In this document: piece by piece, positions 23,820 to 30,611 of the stretch | Layout of the letters: each line of letters opens with the position of its first letter | Position numbering within the stretch: position 1 is the stretch's first letter | Assembly: GCA_017404065.1 (NCBI GenBank) | Contig: JAFRDB010000042.1 | Span: forward strand, 1-37,706 | Direction of reading: 5' to 3' | Source of the DNA: Clostridia bacterium | GTDB lineage: Bacteria; Bacillota; Clostridia; UBA1381 | DNA: 37,706 nucleotides | Notes under the pieces: generated by a model | What the model was told of the DNA's origin: nothing | The model's input: the letters and a program-made list of their open reading frames with translations, nothing else | Databases searched by the model: none | Program-made: the position numbers and the translations under genes

Positions 23820-23915
23820 AAAGAAAGGCAGAGCGTACAACAGATGTATGGTCAGCCGCTTAGAAACTTTTGTGTAGCCGTTCCTATTTGGTCGATTTTA
23901 TGGAGCGGCTACTTT
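23820..23915 (+). ncRNA. Predicted antisense antitoxin RNA, module 3
   Basis: A ~96-nt RNA from the consensus promoter to a terminator with stem GTAGCCG (23874-23880) / CGGCTAC (23906-23912). In modules 1 and 2 the equivalent stem is AACCGCC / GGCGGTT: both sides have changed together, which is direct evidence that the hairpin matters. The 5' part keeps GAAAGGCAGAG and GGTCAGCC. It overlaps the 3' end of the convergent toxin gene. Confidence 0.7.
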
Positions 23916-23992
23916 GCTTTTATAGCGAAAGCTATAAGGATTATTATAGTATAAAGTATTATTTCTAAAACTTTAAGAATAATTCTCTTCAT
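23909..23992 (-). CDS. Small hydrophobic peptide, putative type I toxin, copy 3
   Basis: A 27-residue peptide beginning MKRIILKVLEI and ending IIILIAFAIKAK. 18 of 27 residues match copy 1, including the KVL core, the LY pair, the AFA motif and the KAK end, while nucleotides have diverged widely. AAGGGGGTG precedes the ATG. The leader (about 137 nt) contains a perfect palindrome CTCCGATATCGGAG just before the ribosome site and a longer GCACACAACTC / GAGTT..GTGTGC stem, so translation is probably restrained until the leader is refolded, as in known type I toxins (inference). Confidence 0.72.
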   Translation of the reverse strand: MKRIILKVLEIILYTIIILIAFAIKAK

Positions 23993-24136
23993 AGTCTGCT
24001 CACCCCCTTAGCTCCGATATCGGAGTTGCACACATTATTAACTCATTAAGAGTTGTGTGCCGGAAGCGGCTAACCGTTCCATTGTAATCTATTGTGTTTA
24101 TCTCTGCCTTTCAATGGTTCTTTTCAGAACGGTAGA

Positions 24137-24165
24137 ATTATAGCATAAAATATAACATAAATCAA
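24137..24165 (-). promoter_or_regulatory. Promoter of toxin mRNA, module 3
   Basis: TTGATT-17-TATAAT on the minus strand, homologous to 18826-18854. Confidence 0.7.
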
Positions 24166-24208
24166 CATATTTCATTAAAATGAAAAATAAATGTAAGGTA
24201 TGATAATC

Positions 24209-24488
24209 ATACTCCGGTGGGCTGATCGTCGAATGATAAAAAGCGGACGCAAATTGAATGTTTGTAAAACATTCAATAGCCATGTTGCCAAAGGCAACAA
24301 ATGGCGTAGCTTATGAAACCCGGCATGTACCGGGATGCATGGCGAGCAGGCGGCAAAGCCACCGACCAGCCGCCTCAGCTCCACCATGCAATTTCACGTA
24401 AATATATTAGATTTTAGCATATTTACGTGATTTTATGTAGATTGAGAAATTAGGATTTTAAATGAGACATATCTCCTATTCACGTTTA
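24209..24488 (+). repeat. ssrA 3'-end/terminator repeat, copy C
   Basis: TCAGCTCCACCATG at 24375-24388 equals the tmRNA 3' end. A terminator-type stem TCACGTAAATAT / ATATTTACGTGA (24394-24430) and the TATTCACGTTT border follow. The stem differs from copy A (TCACGTCCC / GGGACGTGA) on both sides, again conserving pairing. Upstream it carries an extra ~110-bp hairpin-rich insert absent from copy A, with the segment GGGATGCATGGCGAGCAG that reappears in the tandem repeats at 26318-26425. Confidence 0.72.
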
Positions 24489-24498
24489 AAATAAAACA

Positions 24499-24528
24499 TT
24501 GACAAACCGATTGACATGATGTTATAAT
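24499..24528 (+). promoter_or_regulatory. Promoter upstream of the 116-aa gene
   Basis: TTGACA-18 bp-TATAAT. It would transcribe the 116-aa gene and perhaps the MntA/HepT pair. Confidence 0.5.
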
Positions 24529-24651
24529 AATGGTATTGATATTCCACAAATTTATATTATTAAGATTCCGACATAAGAGGTGATAGTCTTGAAGAATTAA
24601 TCATCGCAGAGGAATAACATTAAAGGGATTTTAACATTCATAATTGGCGTT

Positions 24652-25002
24652 ATGATAGTTACACTTGTTGCAGCAACTTTATTATGGAAAATACCATTTT
24701 ATCTGAAGCTAAAATCAATAAACACTCCTGATGGATGCGAAGAAATCGCAACAAAAATTGAATTGTCAGATGTCTATTGGCTGCACATTATCGGAAACAG
24801 TGTCATTAAATATGACGGCGGATCATCTGCTGTAAAAGAATATGTTTTGCAGAACAATTCCGAGGCGAAACTTGAAAACATATCTGTTTATCCCTTTTTT
24901 AGAGATTGGGATGATTATACTGTAAGCCCTTATGATTACGAAATTGATGAATCAGATAAAGATAAATATGTCGTAATAGAATACTTTTATAAATTCGAAT
25001 GA
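24652..25002 (+). CDS. Membrane-anchored small protein, N-terminus possibly disrupted
   Basis: A 116-residue frame beginning with the second half of a membrane segment (MIVTLVAATLLWKIPFYL) followed by an extracytoplasmic-type domain with no recognised family (segments SDVYWLHIIGNSVIKYDGG, VIEYFYKFE). A natural start appears to lie further upstream: AGAGGTG at about 24577 followed by TTG-AAG-AAT, but the next codon is TAA (24598-24600), after which the frame is open as SSQRNNIKGILTFIIGV into the annotated start. Either this is a nonsense-mutated gene or translation begins inside at 24652, which lacks a good ribosome site. Confidence 0.5.
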   Translation: MIVTLVAATLLWKIPFYLKLKSINTPDGCEEIATKIELSDVYWLHIIGNSVIKYDGGSSAVKEYVLQNNSEAKLENISVYPFFRDWDDYTVSPYDYEIDESDKDKYVVIEYFYKFE

Positions 25003-25022
25003 TAATACGAGGAGGATAATTT

Positions 25023-25325
25023 ATGACAGATTCTGTATATAGTATAAGCGAAATAAAGGATATAGTCAGCGATGTTGCAAAACAATACGGTGTAAAAAAA
25101 GCAGCATTATTCGGTTCATATTGCAATGGCAGTCCTACACCGCAAAGCGATATTGACCTATTGATAGATAAGGGCAATATACGCGGGCTTATTATGTTTA
25201 ATTCTTTCATAGGCTCTTTGGAAGATAGACTAAACAAGCCGGTAGATGTTATTACCTATTCTTCACTTGAGAATTCGCTTATAAAAGATTCCATAAATAA
25301 TGAGGTGGTGCTTTATGAGCAATAG
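25023..25325 (+). CDS. mntA: MntA-type nucleotidyltransferase antitoxin
   Basis: A 100-residue minimal nucleotidyltransferase with the GSY-N7-SDIDLLID active-site motif (GSYCNGSPTPQSDIDLL). In MntA/HepT systems this enzyme adds AMP groups to a Tyr of HepT, inactivating it. GAGGAGG precedes ATG 25023, and the gene overlaps hepT by 11 bp, the standard arrangement. Confidence 0.87.
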   Translation: MTDSVYSISEIKDIVSDVAKQYGVKKAALFGSYCNGSPTPQSDIDLLIDKGNIRGLIMFNSFIGSLEDRLNKPVDVITYSSLENSLIKDSINNEVVLYEQ

Positions 25326-25653
25326 AGATAGAATCCTATTAATGAAGATAGTTCAATATGCGGATGAAATTCAGGAAACTATTGATCGTTTTAATTTATC
25401 CAGAGAAGCATTTGTTTCAGATTTTGTGGTTAAAAATGCGATCTCAATGTGTATTCTGCAAATAGGCGAACTTGTAGGTAATCTAAGTGATGAATTCAAA
25501 TCAGATAATAATAATATTCCCTGGCGTGAAATTAAAGCAATGAGAAATATAGCAGCTCATAATTATGGAGAAATCGACACAGACATTCTATGGGAAACTG
25601 CAATTTACGATATACCTGAGTTAAAAGAGTTTTGTAATGAAAAGCTTAGATAG
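25315..25653 (+). CDS. hepT: HepT-type HEPN ribonuclease toxin
   Basis: A 112-residue HEPN protein with the R-x4-H-x-Y motif (RNIAAHNYG), catalytic Arg and His followed by the Tyr that MntA modifies. The start at ATG 25315 (MSNRDRILL) is chosen over an upstream frame start because GGTGG precedes it. Family members cleave RNA when not neutralised. Confidence 0.87.
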   Translation: MSNRDRILLMKIVQYADEIQETIDRFNLSREAFVSDFVVKNAISMCILQIGELVGNLSDEFKSDNNNIPWREIKAMRNIAAHNYGEIDTDILWETAIYDIPELKEFCNEKLR

Positions 25654-25711
25654 CCTTCATATGATATTTTCTGATACTTAGTGTATAATGAAGAAAAGGA
25701 GCGTGATATTT

Positions 25712-25927
25712 ATGAGTAATAAAGAACAAGCAATCGCTTTACTTGATACGATACCGGAATATAAGCTTGGTTATATTGTAGGTTTTTTAAAAGGCGTTCA
25801 GATGGATGATGAAATCGAAGATATGTTATTTTGTCAAAGAATGGTCGATGAATATGAAAATGATGAAAGCCCCGATAAAGATGAAACTATAACATTAGAG
25901 GAGCTTAAGGAAGAATTGGGACTATGA
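25712..25927 (+). CDS. Antitoxin of a RelE/ParE-type pair
   Basis: A 71-residue acidic protein (MSNKEQAIALLDTIPEYKLG at the start, acidic tail ending TLEELKEELGL) typical of small antitoxins partnered with RelE-fold toxins in clostridia. GGAGCG precedes ATG 25712. The downstream toxin gene overlaps its stop by ATGA. The N-terminal part presumably dimerises and the C-terminal part binds the toxin. Confidence 0.75.
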   Translation: MSNKEQAIALLDTIPEYKLGYIVGFLKGVQMDDEIEDMLFCQRMVDEYENDESPDKDETITLEELKEELGL

Positions 25928-26181
25928 ACGAATACCGCATAGAAATCAAAAAGAAAGCTGAAAAATTCATCATTAAACAGCCAAAGAGCCAACAGGCATT
26001 GATATTTGATGCTATTAGCAATCTACCACATAATGGTGATATAAAGAAAGTAGAAGGAAGAAGCGGATATTTTAGGCTTAGAGTAGGTGTTTATAGAATA
26101 ATATATACGGTTGATCATGGCAAACTGGTCGTTGTCGTTGTAGATGCTAATACAAGAGGTCCAATATATAAACGATATTAA
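25924..26181 (+). CDS. RelE/ParE-family toxin
   Basis: An 85-residue basic protein with the RelE fold pattern: YRIEIKKKAEKFIIKQPKSQ at the start, LPHNGDIKKVEG, YFRLRVGVYRIIYTVD and a C-terminal RGPIYKRY. Members are mRNA interferases or gyrase inhibitors; the YRIIY strand with several Arg and a terminal Tyr suggests the RelE side. A strong hairpin follows the stop. Confidence 0.85.
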   Translation: MNEYRIEIKKKAEKFIIKQPKSQQALIFDAISNLPHNGDIKKVEGRSGYFRLRVGVYRIIYTVDHGKLVVVVVDANTRGPIYKRY

Positions 26182-26230
26182 AGTGTATTTTCAAATTAAT
26201 TCAATAATAACAAGAAATCGACTTAACTCA

Positions 26231-26265
26231 GCCCCATGCGGAACAACAAACCGCATGGGGCATTT
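26231..26265 (+). terminator. Terminator after the RelE-type pair
   Basis: The perfect 11-bp stem GCCCCATGCGG / CCGCATGGGGC is followed by ATTTTG. Confidence 0.75.
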
Positions 26266-26317
26266 TGCCGCACGTTTTGGACGAGTTTTCGGCACTGTTC
26301 GATGGGCTCCACAGTTG

Positions 26318-26425
26318 GGATGCCAAGGCGAGCAGTGAAGCAAAGCGTAACGACCAGCCGGGATGCATGGCGAGCAGTGAAGCAAAGCGTAACGACCAGC
26401 CGGGAAGCATGGCGAGCAGTGAAAC
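26318..26425. repeat. Two and a half 42-bp tandem repeats
   Basis: The unit, beginning GGATGCATGGCGAGCAGTG, is present from 26318 (one extra base), 26361 and 26403 (partial). The sequence is related to part of repeat C near 24340. No credible gene uses it; both strands happen to be open. Confidence 0.7.
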
Positions 26426-26468
26426 GATCAGCTCCCTTAGCTCTGATACCGGCTTTTAAGGACAAAAA

Positions 26469-26492
26469 GGGCTGCGCAAAATGCAGCAGCCC
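26469..26492 (-). terminator. Terminator of the DUF5050 gene
   Basis: On the minus strand GGGCTGC / GCAGCCC forms a hairpin followed by TTTTT, 37 bp past the stop codon. Confidence 0.7.
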
Positions 26493-26528
26493 CTGGTACG
26501 TTTTGAAAAAACAGATAAATAATGATCG

Positions 26529-27431
26529 TTATGAAATATACCACATAGAAACAAGCGTGCTGTTACCTCCGCCGACCGGCATTCTGTACAACGCTGTATT
26601 TGGTACTGTGCGGTATGACAAAGACGGATTCCAGAATTCAATTGTATAATAAATATAACCGCCTGTTACGTTTTCAACCCAGCATGAATTCTCATAGACC
26701 TCATAGCCGTTGACAGTGTCCGGCGTGGTGCCTATCCATCTTGTTGAACCGTTCCAATCCATGGAATATATATTATTATCAAGTCCTATATACGCGCCGC
26801 CGTTTGCGATCCTGTCCGAATATACCTCAACATCAGAGTACGAGATCATGCCAAGGTAAGCGCCGTTTGAATTCATCATACAATACACATCGTTTTCATA
26901 GCAATAATAGAAAAGCTTATCGCCGAGAACATTTATGAGATATGCGTCACTGTCAGTAACGATACGACCGTAAGCGCCTGTGTTGAGATTGACCTTCATT
27001 ATACCGCCGTTGAGATTACGTCCGTAATAGTTGTCCCAATCCCGGAACACCGTATAATAAAGACAACCGTCTGACAGCCAGAAGTCGGATATCTCCGCAT
27101 CATTAACGAGAAGCTCATTAGCAGTACCATCGATGTTGCATCTGTAAATGCTGCCTATAACGTCGCTTGTGCCCTGCTCGCCGGTAAGATAATAGATCTT
27201 ATCATAATATATAGCGAAACGGTAAATAAAACCCTCATTTACCGTAGACCCCGGCAGTCCTTTGACATCCGAAGACACTTTTTCAGCTACAGTGAACGTG
27301 TCCGTGCAAGTGTAGGTCGTGTCACCGTAGCTCTGCACGTATGTCGATTGTACGGTATCTTCGGCATGGGCCGCTACGCCGATGATCGCGGTTGTTATAA
27401 AAACCATGATGCCTAAAAGTGCTTTTTTCAT
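26529..27431 (-). CDS. Secreted DUF5050-type repeat protein
   Basis: A 300-residue exported protein: signal peptide MKKALLGIMVFITTAIIGVA with cleavage near HAED, then repeats of about 45 residues with the pattern YFYYxDGxIYRCNxDGT (for example DKIYYLTGE..SIYRCNIDGT, KLFYYCYENDVYCMMNSNG, NNIYSMDWNGS), as in DUF5050 beta-propeller-like proteins. It is probably cell-surface or extracellular; substrate unknown. The promoter is TTGACA-17-TAAAAT (27465-27493, minus strand) and AAAGGAGG precedes the ATG. Confidence 0.78.
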   Translation of the reverse strand: MKKALLGIMVFITTAIIGVAAHAEDTVQSTYVQSYGDTTYTCTDTFTVAEKVSSDVKGLPGSTVNEGFIYRFAIYYDKIYYLTGEQGTSDVIGSIYRCNIDGTANELLVNDAEISDFWLSDGCLYYTVFRDWDNYYGRNLNGGIMKVNLNTGAYGRIVTDSDAYLINVLGDKLFYYCYENDVYCMMNSNGAYLGMISYSDVEVYSDRIANGGAYIGLDNNIYSMDWNGSTRWIGTTPDTVNGYEVYENSCWVENVTGGYIYYTIEFWNPSLSYRTVPNTALYRMPVGGGNSTLVSMWYIS

Positions 27432-27464
27432 GTAATTAGTCCTCCTTTTAAAAATCTTATAATA

Positions 27465-27493
27465 ATTTTACTATGTTTTGTTACTCTTGTCAA
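27465..27493 (-). promoter_or_regulatory. Promoter of the DUF5050 gene
   Basis: TTGACA-17 bp-TAAAAT on the minus strand, followed by a short leader. Confidence 0.6.
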
Positions 27494-27558
27494 GATGATA
27501 TTTTCGCATCAAATTCTTTTTTTATAAAATAACAGCGGTTTTTGACTCCAAAACTGTA

Positions 27559-27828
27559 CTATTCATTTTCATGCCGATGCAGCTCTATTTCTAAATCTTT
27601 CAGCGCAAAGCGGTAGTTAGTGAGCTTAGTAAGTGTTGTGCGGTATATACCGGCAAGGTTTATTGCAACCGATGTCGGCATCTCCTGCTCGCCAAGCTCG
27701 TATGCTTCAAGCGTCCTCAGAGAAATTCCGGCTTTGTCGGCGGATTCTTGGACGGTCATCCCGCTTTTGCGGCGTAATTCGCGGCAGCGCTTGCCTATAT
27801 ATTTTATTATTGTTTCCTTATCACTCAT
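27559..27828 (-). CDS. XRE-family HTH protein
   Basis: An 89-residue protein: MSDKETIIKYIGKRCRELRR at the start, the HTH SGMTVQESADKAGISLRTLE, then YELGEQEMPTSVAINLAGIY. The ATG at 27828 with GGAG upstream fits better than a longer frame that begins in the preceding gene. It overlaps the YolD-like gene by 8 bp and is the third gene of the polymerase operon; regulation of that operon is likely but not shown. Confidence 0.8.
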   Translation of the reverse strand: MSDKETIIKYIGKRCRELRRKSGMTVQESADKAGISLRTLEAYELGEQEMPTSVAINLAGIYRTTLTKLTNYRFALKDLEIELHRHENE

Positions 27829-28027
27829 TTGCGTTCTCCGTGAGTATTTTAATTTTCGTTTTTTTCGGTCCGGTTTCTGAAACCTTCTCTGTTTTGTGTA
27901 CCGCTTCGCGGTGACCGGTGAGCGCCTCAAACGGCGAGAATTGCGCCGCGCGGTCTGATGCGGACATACGCGGATGGCGTGACGCGGGGCGGGGGAGATC
28001 GATTATTTTTTTATATTTCTCGTTCAT
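27821..28027 (-). CDS. YolD-like small protein next to a Y-family polymerase
   Basis: A 68-residue basic protein with the pattern MNEKYKKIIDLPRPASRHPR and MSASDRAAQFSPFEALTG, characteristic of short YolD-like proteins found beside UmuC/DinB genes in Bacillota. Its ATG overlaps the polymerase stop codon. Such proteins have been suggested to be functional stand-ins for UmuD. Confidence 0.75.
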   Translation of the reverse strand: MNEKYKKIIDLPRPASRHPRMSASDRAAQFSPFEALTGHREAVHKTEKVSETGPKKTKIKILTENANE

Positions 28028-29547
28028 GCCTTGTGCCCTCCTATCTGCGCATTGCGATCGATAGATGTCGCGCCCTCCTGTAGATTCATACCCTTTATAA
28101 TTGCGTTTTTACCGTATTTTTTCTTTATTTCGAGTATCGCATCCTGCACGCTGCGTTCGCGCTCGTTAGCCTTCTTACTCGTTTCTTCCGGCTCAGCTGA
28201 CGCAATATCAAAAAGACTAATCTGCTCGTATGCCGGCTTTTGATTCGCGTCAGCCTCGGGTATGACGTGGTTTGCCGTGATGCTGATACGTCGGATAAGA
28301 AGCGCCTTATCGGTTATCCGGTCAAAGAGCGCAAGGGTGGTATCGATGATCTTTTTTGTAGATGATGTGTGCCCGCCGGTGTTGGCTGTGCCGTGCGCAT
28401 GCTTTGGCACTATGCGGCCGTATCGGTCAGTCGTGACCTCGCCCGTGTATGCGCTTCGCTTTTCCTCGGTATTAAGGTTTTCGCGGTCATAGCCTATAGT
28501 TAGCACGATCTGATCGGAAACGAGCCGCTTGTTCACAAGATCGAGCGCGAGCATATCCGCCATTTCGGCAACGATGAGCCGCGCTTTTTCGTTGTCGTAT
28601 GGACAGTGCAGGACCTGGCCTGAGGCTAAACTGTTATTTGCCGGCTTGTATGACTTTATATCAGCCATAGTGCATGGCTCACAGCCCCATGCGTGGTCTA
28701 TAAGCAGCTCGGCGTTTATGCCGAAGATCTTAAAAAGCAGATCCTCATTGTAGAAGCTGTCCTTGCCGCCCATAGAGCAGAGCGCAACATCGCCCATCGT
28801 GTGCATACCATAAGAGGCAAGCCGCTTTGCGTAGCCTCTGCCTATGCGCCAGAAATCGGTTATCGGTGTATGCTCCCATAGCAATCTGCGGTAGCTGTGC
28901 TCATTCAGCTCGGCGATCCGCACACCGTCACGGTCAGGCGCCTTATGCTTTGCGACTATATCCATCGCGATCTTGGCAAGATAAAGGTTAGTGCCTATTC
29001 CTGCTGTTGCGGTTATGCCGGTCTGCTTGAGGATATCACGAATAACGCGCATTGTAAGCTCGTGCGCGTCGGTCTTGTATGTGTCAAGATATCCGGTCAC
29101 GTCGATAAACACCTCGTCTATAGAGTAGACGTGTATGTCCTCCGGTGAAAAATACTTGAGATAAATTTTATGGATATCGGTGCTGTACTTCATATAAAAT
29201 GCCATCCTCGGCGGAGCGACAATGTAATCGACCGCAAGCGACGGCTCACGTCTGAGCTTTGTGTCATCATAAGAAGCGCCGGTAAGTGTATGGCGTGGAG
29301 CAAGCCGTTCGCGCTCTATATTGACCTCGCGGACTCTTTGAATGACCTCAAACAGTCTCGGGCGTCCGCCAACCCCATGCGCTTTGAGTGACGGTGAAAC
29401 AGCGAGGCAGATCGTTTTTTCGGTTCGGCTCTTGTCCGCCACGACAAGATTTGTTGTAAGCGGGTCAAGTCCGCGTTCCACACATTCCACAGATGCGTAA
29501 AATGATTTAAGGTCTATGGCTATATATGTTCTGCCCGTGACGATCAC
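28024..29547 (-). CDS. Y-family DNA polymerase (UmuC/DinB-like)
   Basis: A translesion polymerase, 507 residues. The first metal-binding Asp is in YIAIDLKSFYASVECVERG, the catalytic pair in HVYSIDEVFIDVTGY, the palm continues with GITATAGIGTNLYLAKIAMD, and the little-finger domain with KPANNSLASGQVL follows. A ~60-residue C-terminal tail may bind other repair factors. The start is taken as GTG 29547; the GGAGGTGATC there overlaps the start, so the true start is not certain. It is operonic with the YolD-like and HTH genes. No LexA box was recognised; a possible promoter TTGATT-17-TATAAA lies at 29595-29623. Confidence 0.87.
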   Translation of the reverse strand: MIVTGRTYIAIDLKSFYASVECVERGLDPLTTNLVVADKSRTEKTICLAVSPSLKAHGVGGRPRLFEVIQRVREVNIERERLAPRHTLTGASYDDTKLRREPSLAVDYIVAPPRMAFYMKYSTDIHKIYLKYFSPEDIHVYSIDEVFIDVTGYLDTYKTDAHELTMRVIRDILKQTGITATAGIGTNLYLAKIAMDIVAKHKAPDRDGVRIAELNEHSYRRLLWEHTPITDFWRIGRGYAKRLASYGMHTMGDVALCSMGGKDSFYNEDLLFKIFGINAELLIDHAWGCEPCTMADIKSYKPANNSLASGQVLHCPYDNEKARLIVAEMADMLALDLVNKRLVSDQIVLTIGYDRENLNTEEKRSAYTGEVTTDRYGRIVPKHAHGTANTGGHTSSTKKIIDTTLALFDRITDKALLIRRISITANHVIPEADANQKPAYEQISLFDIASAEPEETSKKANERERSVQDAILEIKKKYGKNAIIKGMNLQEGATSIDRNAQIGGHKA

Positions 29548-29664
29548 CTCCGCTGTCGCAGTTATAAGCTATAAAACTTTATTTAAGAAATCGATTTATA
29601 TATCTCCTTAATAAAGAAATCAAGGGTATCAGCACAAACCAATCCCCTTAAAGACTTATATAAT

Positions 29665-30450
29665 TTATCCGAGATATTCAGCGATTATCTCATCATATTT
29701 TCCGTTTTCGCGGATATTCTTGAGACCTTCGTTGAAGAGGTCGATAAGCTCCTGATTGCTCTTGTCAAAGATCGCAAAGCCATACCGAGTCGGTTCGTTC
29801 TCTGTGCCTTCAACGAACTTCAAGGCAAGCTCACCTGATTTGATGTTGTACTTAAGTATCGGCGTATCATCCAGGCATGCGTCTACCTGACCGCCCATAA
29901 CTGCCTGGTACATATCTGGTGATGTTGAGAATGTTACTATCTTAAAGCCGTACTCGTTCTTGATGCTCTCGGCATACTCGTTGCTCATCGTACCGTTCTT
30001 GACAGCCATCTTCTTGCCCTTCATATCGGCAAAGCCGGTAATATCCGAGTCCGCCGCGACTGCCATGCCCTGTGTCGCGTCAAAGTACCCGTCTGAGAAG
30101 ATCCAGCCTGTGCTCTTTCTGTCTTCGGTTATTGAAGCGCCGGCGATCATGCCGTCTGCCTGACCTGCCTGGCAGGCAGCTATAGCAGCGTCCCAGCCGA
30201 TATATTGAAGATCATACGTAAACCCCTGATCCTTCGCTATTGCGTCAAGTATCTCCATATCTATACCGACAATATTGCCGTCAGCATCCTGGAACTCGAA
30301 CGGGCTGAAGCCCTTATCTGTAGCGATCACATAATTCTTTGACGAGTCGTTTGCCGTATCTGCCGTCGGTGTTTCTGCGGTCTTTGTGCCGCAGGATACA
30401 AGGCTCAGGCATATTGCGGCGCACAAAGCCAAGTCGATAATTTTTTTCAT
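29665..30450 (-). CDS. Amino-acid ABC transporter substrate-binding lipoprotein
   Basis: A 261-residue family-3 solute-binding protein. The lipobox LSLVSC places the lipid-anchored Cys at residue 20. The core has YVIATDKGFSPFEFQDADGN, then GIDMEILDAIA, GMIAGASITEDRK, a MAVKNGT segment and YGFAIFDKSNQEL, typical for polar or basic amino acids. No permease or ATPase gene adjoins it, so it is an orphan that shares transporter components or works as a sensor ligand-binder. AGGAGG precedes the ATG. Confidence 0.87.
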   Translation of the reverse strand: MKKIIDLALCAAICLSLVSCGTKTAETPTADTANDSSKNYVIATDKGFSPFEFQDADGNIVGIDMEILDAIAKDQGFTYDLQYIGWDAAIAACQAGQADGMIAGASITEDRKSTGWIFSDGYFDATQGMAVAADSDITGFADMKGKKMAVKNGTMSNEYAESIKNEYGFKIVTFSTSPDMYQAVMGGQVDACLDDTPILKYNIKSGELALKFVEGTENEPTRYGFAIFDKSNQELIDLFNEGLKNIRENGKYDEIIAEYLG

Positions 30451-30483
30451 ATAAAAACCTCCTATGAATCTTTATATATAGTA

Positions 30484-30512
30484 ATTCTACCTCAAAAAGT
30501 AAAGAAAGTCAA
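30484..30512 (-). promoter_or_regulatory. Promoter of the solute-binding protein gene
   Basis: TTGACT-17 bp-TAGAAT on the minus strand. Confidence 0.55.
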
Positions 30513-30538
30513 TATCCAAAAAAACACAATTCTATCTC

Positions 30539-30567
30539 TTGCATTTTGCGTATGAGTATGGTATAAT
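30539..30567 (+). promoter_or_regulatory. Promoter of the cyclic-di-GMP cluster
   Basis: TTGCAT-17 bp-TATAAT, 45 bp before the first gene; back-to-back with the solute-binding protein promoter. Confidence 0.65.
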
Positions 30568-30611
30568 AAAATATGTATAATTGCAGTAATATCTATAGAA
30601 TGGAGATCAAT

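Noticed and set aside
18607..24488. CRISPR array
   Set aside because: The repeats are few, long, of different spacing and hairpin-rich with no spacer pattern, and no cas genes are present.
16600..26500. Prophage or complete integrative element
   Set aside because: No integrase, relaxase, terminase, capsid or transposase gene is visible; only small cassettes and scars remain.
26191..26649. Frames on both strands across the 42-bp tandem repeats
   Set aside because: Their open length comes from a repeat unit divisible by three; the peptides are repetitive, and the plus frame overlaps the DUF5050 gene and two terminators.
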